This document shows, piece after piece, positions 12,250 through 14,173 of a DNA stretch of 14,173 bases. The stretch's first letter is position 1. Each line of letters opens with the position of its first letter. The DNA comes from Caulobacteraceae bacterium (GTDB taxonomy: Bacteria > Pseudomonadota > Alphaproteobacteria > Caulobacterales > Caulobacteraceae), in assembly GCA_020852035.1 (NCBI GenBank), contig JADZBR010000310.1:1-14173 (forward strand). Reading direction: 5' to 3'. Made by a program: the position numbers and the translations under genes. The notes below the pieces were generated by a model that was given only the letters and a program-made list of their open reading frames with translations, searched no databases and was not told where the DNA came from.

Positions 12250-13008
12250 ATGCCCGATTCCGGCGCGATCCCGCTCGAAGGCCTGTTCGTCGACAACATC
12301 GGCAAGTCGTTCCGCAACCGCGCGGTGGTGAAGGGCGTCTCCCTGCGCCTGCAGCGCGGCGAGGTGGCGGGGCTGCTCGGCCCGAACGGCGCGGGCAAGA
12401 CCACCTGCTTCTACATGATCACCGGCCTGGTGGCGGCCGACTACGGCAAGATCCTGCTGGACGGCGAGGACATCACCGGCCAGCCGATGTACCAGCGCGC
12501 CCGCATGGGTGTCGGCTACCTGCCGCAGGAAACCTCGATCTTCCGCGGCATGACGGTGGAGGAGAACGTCCTGGCCGTGGTCGAGCTGCGCGAGAAGAAC
12601 GCTGCGAAGGTGAAGGCGCGGGTCACCGAACTGCTGGGCGAGTTGCACATCGAGCACCTTCGGAAGGCGCCGGCCATCTCGCTCTCCGGCGGCGAGCGCC
12701 GCCGCGTGGAGATCGCCCGGGCGCTGGCCAGCGAGCCCAGCTTCATGCTGCTGGACGAGCCCTTCGCCGGCATCGACCCCCTGGCGATCGCCGACATCCG
12801 CGAGGTGATCGGCTATCTGAAGCAGCGCGGCATCGGCATCCTGATCACCGACCACAACGTGCGCGAGACGCTCGACATCATCGACCGCGCCTCGATCATC
12901 GCCGGCGGCGAGGTGCTGTTCGAAGGCACGCCCGAGGAGATCGTGGCCAACCCCGATGTGCGCCGGGTCTACCTCGGCGAACGCTACGAGTTGCCGGCGC
13001 GGGCTTAA
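12250..13008 (+). CDS. lptB: LPS export ABC transporter ATPase LptB
   Basis: LptB is the cytoplasmic ATPase dimer that powers LPS extraction by LptFG. The 252-residue protein carries every ABC motif: Walker A GPNGAGKTT (44-52), Q-loop Gln93 in YLPQETSIF, signature LSGGE (145-149), Walker B FMLLDE (165-170, catalytic Glu170), D-loop and H-loop His202 in ITDHNVRETL. The ERRRVEIARAL and EPFAGIDPLAI sequences are characteristic of LptB rather than of LivF/LivG relatives. The ATG at 12250 lies ten bases after the lptA stop, without a strong Shine-Dalgarno. It is followed by a hairpin and then rpoN, the arrangement found across proteobacteria. Confidence 0.97.
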   Translation: MPDSGAIPLEGLFVDNIGKSFRNRAVVKGVSLRLQRGEVAGLLGPNGAGKTTCFYMITGLVAADYGKILLDGEDITGQPMYQRARMGVGYLPQETSIFRGMTVEENVLAVVELREKNAAKVKARVTELLGELHIEHLRKAPAISLSGGERRRVEIARALASEPSFMLLDEPFAGIDPLAIADIREVIGYLKQRGIGILITDHNVRETLDIIDRASIIAGGEVLFEGTPEEIVANPDVRRVYLGERYELPARA

Positions 13009-13012
13009 GGTC

Positions 13013-13035
13013 CCTTCTCCCGCAAGGGGAGAAGG
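13013..13035. repeat. Hairpin repeat between lptB and rpoN, possible terminator
   Basis: CCTTCTCCC (13013-13021) and GGGAGAAGG (13027-13035) form a perfect 9-bp stem with the loop GCAAG, starting four bases after the lptB stop. The motif is a familiar dispersed intergenic hairpin of proteobacteria. No U-tract follows, so it is at best a weak terminator; rpoN may still be read from the lpt operon. The remaining ~70 bases before rpoN show no clear promoter. Confidence 0.6.
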
Positions 13036-13110
13036 ACGCGCGAGTTAACCAATCGCTCGGAAACGCGGTCCTAAAGTCTCCCTCGCAAGATTCACGCCAG
13101 GGGGAACGAC

Positions 13111-14173
13111 GTGGCGCTCAGCGCACGGCTCGAGATACGGCAGGGACAGGGGCTGGTCATCACGCCCCAGCTGCAGCAGGCCATCAAGCTGCTGCAGCTT
13201 TCCAATCTCGAGCTGGAAGCCTTCGTCGAGGGCGAGCTGGAGCGCAATCCCCTCCTGCAACGCGACGAGCGCGACGACGCCCGCGAGGCGGTCGAGCGCA
13301 GCGACGAGGCGCCGGCCGGCGAGATGACGCTCGGCGAGGTCGAGCAGTCGATGGACGTCACCGCCTACGATCAGGATTCCGGCTCGCGCGGCGAGATCGC
13401 CACGGGCGATGCGGCGGCCGAGACCGGCGGGGCCATCGACTGGTCCAAGGCCGGGCGCGGCGGCAGCTTCGAGGCCATCGACGACGAGGGCCTGGAGCGC
13501 GGCCTGGCGCGCGACAAGAGCCTGCCCGAACACCTGCACGACCAGCTCTCGGTCTCCGGCCTCGCCGGCGCGGACGTCGCCATCGCCAGCGTGCTGATCG
13601 ACGCGGTCGACGAGGGCGGCTACCTGCGCGCCGACCTCGGGGAGATCGCCGAGCGGCTGGGCTGCGACGCGGGCGCCATCGAGCGCGTGCTGGCCACGCT
13701 GCAGGGCTTCGAGCCCACCGGCGTCTTCGCCCGCGACGTGCGCGAATGCCTGGCGCTGCAGCTGAAGGAGCGCGACCGCTGCGACCCGGCGATGGAGGCG
13801 CTGCTCGACAACCTCGAACTCCTCGCCCGCCGCGACACCGCCGCCCTGAAGAAGGCCTGCGGCGTCGACGACGAGGACCTGCGCGAGATGATCGCCGAGC
13901 TGCGCGCCCTCAACCCCCGCCCCGGCGCGGCCTTCGGCGGCGAGCCGGTGCAGCCGGTGCAGCCGGACGTCCATGTCCGCGAGGGCCTCGGCGGCCTCTG
14001 GCACGTGGAGCTCAACACCGACACCCTGCCGCGCCTGCTGGTCGACCAGCGCTATCACGCGCGGGTGTCCAAGGTGGCCCGCTCGGACCAGGAGAAGGTC
14101 TTCGTCTCCGACTGCCTCTCCTCGGCCAACTGGCTGGTGAAGAGCCTCGACCAGCGCGCCAAGACCATTCTCA
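13111..14173 (+). CDS. rpoN: RNA polymerase sigma-54 factor RpoN, 5' part
   Basis: The first 354 codons of sigma-54 are present; the right edge cuts the gene. It directs RNA polymerase to -24/-12 promoters, opened only by AAA+ activators; in Caulobacter relatives it serves flagellar, stalk and nitrogen genes. Region I is clear: MALSARLEIRQGQGLVITPQ, then LQQAIKLLQLSNLELEAFVE and ELERNPLL (residues 1-49), the Gln/Leu-rich activator-response part. Residues 50-130 are the acidic, variable region II. From about 130 the core-binding region follows (SLPEHLHDQLS, DEGGYLRADLGEIAERLG, LQGFEPTGVFARDVRECLALQL). The helix-turn-helix and RpoN box lie beyond the window. The start is GTG 13111 with AGGGGGAA six bases before it, and the protein then begins exactly as family members do. 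A small VQPVQP duplication occurs at 280-285. Confidence 0.95.
   Translation, partial: MALSARLEIRQGQGLVITPQLQQAIKLLQLSNLELEAFVEGELERNPLLQRDERDDAREAVERSDEAPAGEMTLGEVEQSMDVTAYDQDSGSRGEIATGDAAAETGGAIDWSKAGRGGSFEAIDDEGLERGLARDKSLPEHLHDQLSVSGLAGADVAIASVLIDAVDEGGYLRADLGEIAERLGCDAGAIERVLATLQGFEPTGVFARDVRECLALQLKERDRCDPAMEALLDNLELLARRDTAALKKACGVDDEDLREMIAELRALNPRPGAAFGGEPVQPVQPDVHVREGLGGLWHVELNTDTLPRLLVDQRYHARVSKVARSDQEKVFVSDCLSSANWLVKSLDQRAKTIL

Noticed and set aside
13045..14058. 337-codon open frame on the minus strand opposite rpoN
   Set aside because: The plus strand encodes unmistakable sigma-54 region I and core-binding sequence; the opposite frame is a compositional shadow with no family resemblance.

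Overview
The window is high-GC bacterial chromosome, almost certainly from an alphaproteobacterium of the Caulobacteraceae; Phenylobacterium or Caulobacter is my best guess. Three things point there: the lptC-lptA-lptB-rpoN order behind a short RNase D gene, the style of the protein sequences, and the dispersed inverted-repeat elements. The genus is inference from memory of such genomes, not from a search. Most genes are ordinary chromosomal housekeeping genes.

Left part (1-4689, all minus strand). The first 27 codons of ffh, the signal-recognition-particle GTPase, run off the left edge from a TTG start. Next comes a DUF4238 protein gene whose base composition is clearly less GC-rich than everything around it, so it is probably acquired. 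It is followed by a two-gene unit: a Tat-exported M3 oligopeptidase, then an MFS exporter.

Middle part (4811-10072). murI (glutamate racemase) and an exported SRPBCC protein point right. The ahpC-ahpD peroxide-defence pair points left. uppP (undecaprenyl-diphosphatase) points right, with a BrnT-type toxin gene starting on its stop codon (ATGA) and a short antitoxin gene overlapping the toxin gene by 62 nt. A leftward NDUFA9-family Rossmann protein meets the antitoxin stop-to-stop. The ahpC/uppP divergent region carries an ATAG-N7-CTAT palindrome that resembles an OxyR half-operator.

Right part (10256-14173, all plus strand). A tRNA-Leu(CAG) with a good sigma-70 promoter is followed by rnd (short RNase D), lptC, lptA and lptB (lipopolysaccharide transport to the outer membrane), and then the first 354 codons of rpoN (sigma-54), cut by the right edge.

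Repeats. Two copies, in opposite orientation, of a roughly 115-bp inverted-pair element lie at 6937-7052 (inside ahpC-ahpD) and 10086-10204 (before the tRNA). A different REP-like inverted pair lies at 6253-6350 between convergent genes. A common hairpin repeat follows lptB. The arms of both pair elements show compensatory base changes, which suggests selection for folding as RNA or single-stranded DNA.

I see no CRISPR array, insertion sequence, phage gene or clearly new multi-gene system. The most unusual items are the toxin with a ribbon-helix-helix-less antitoxin, the DUF4238 gene beside ffh, and the paired repeats. No gene-free stretch exceeds 300 bases.
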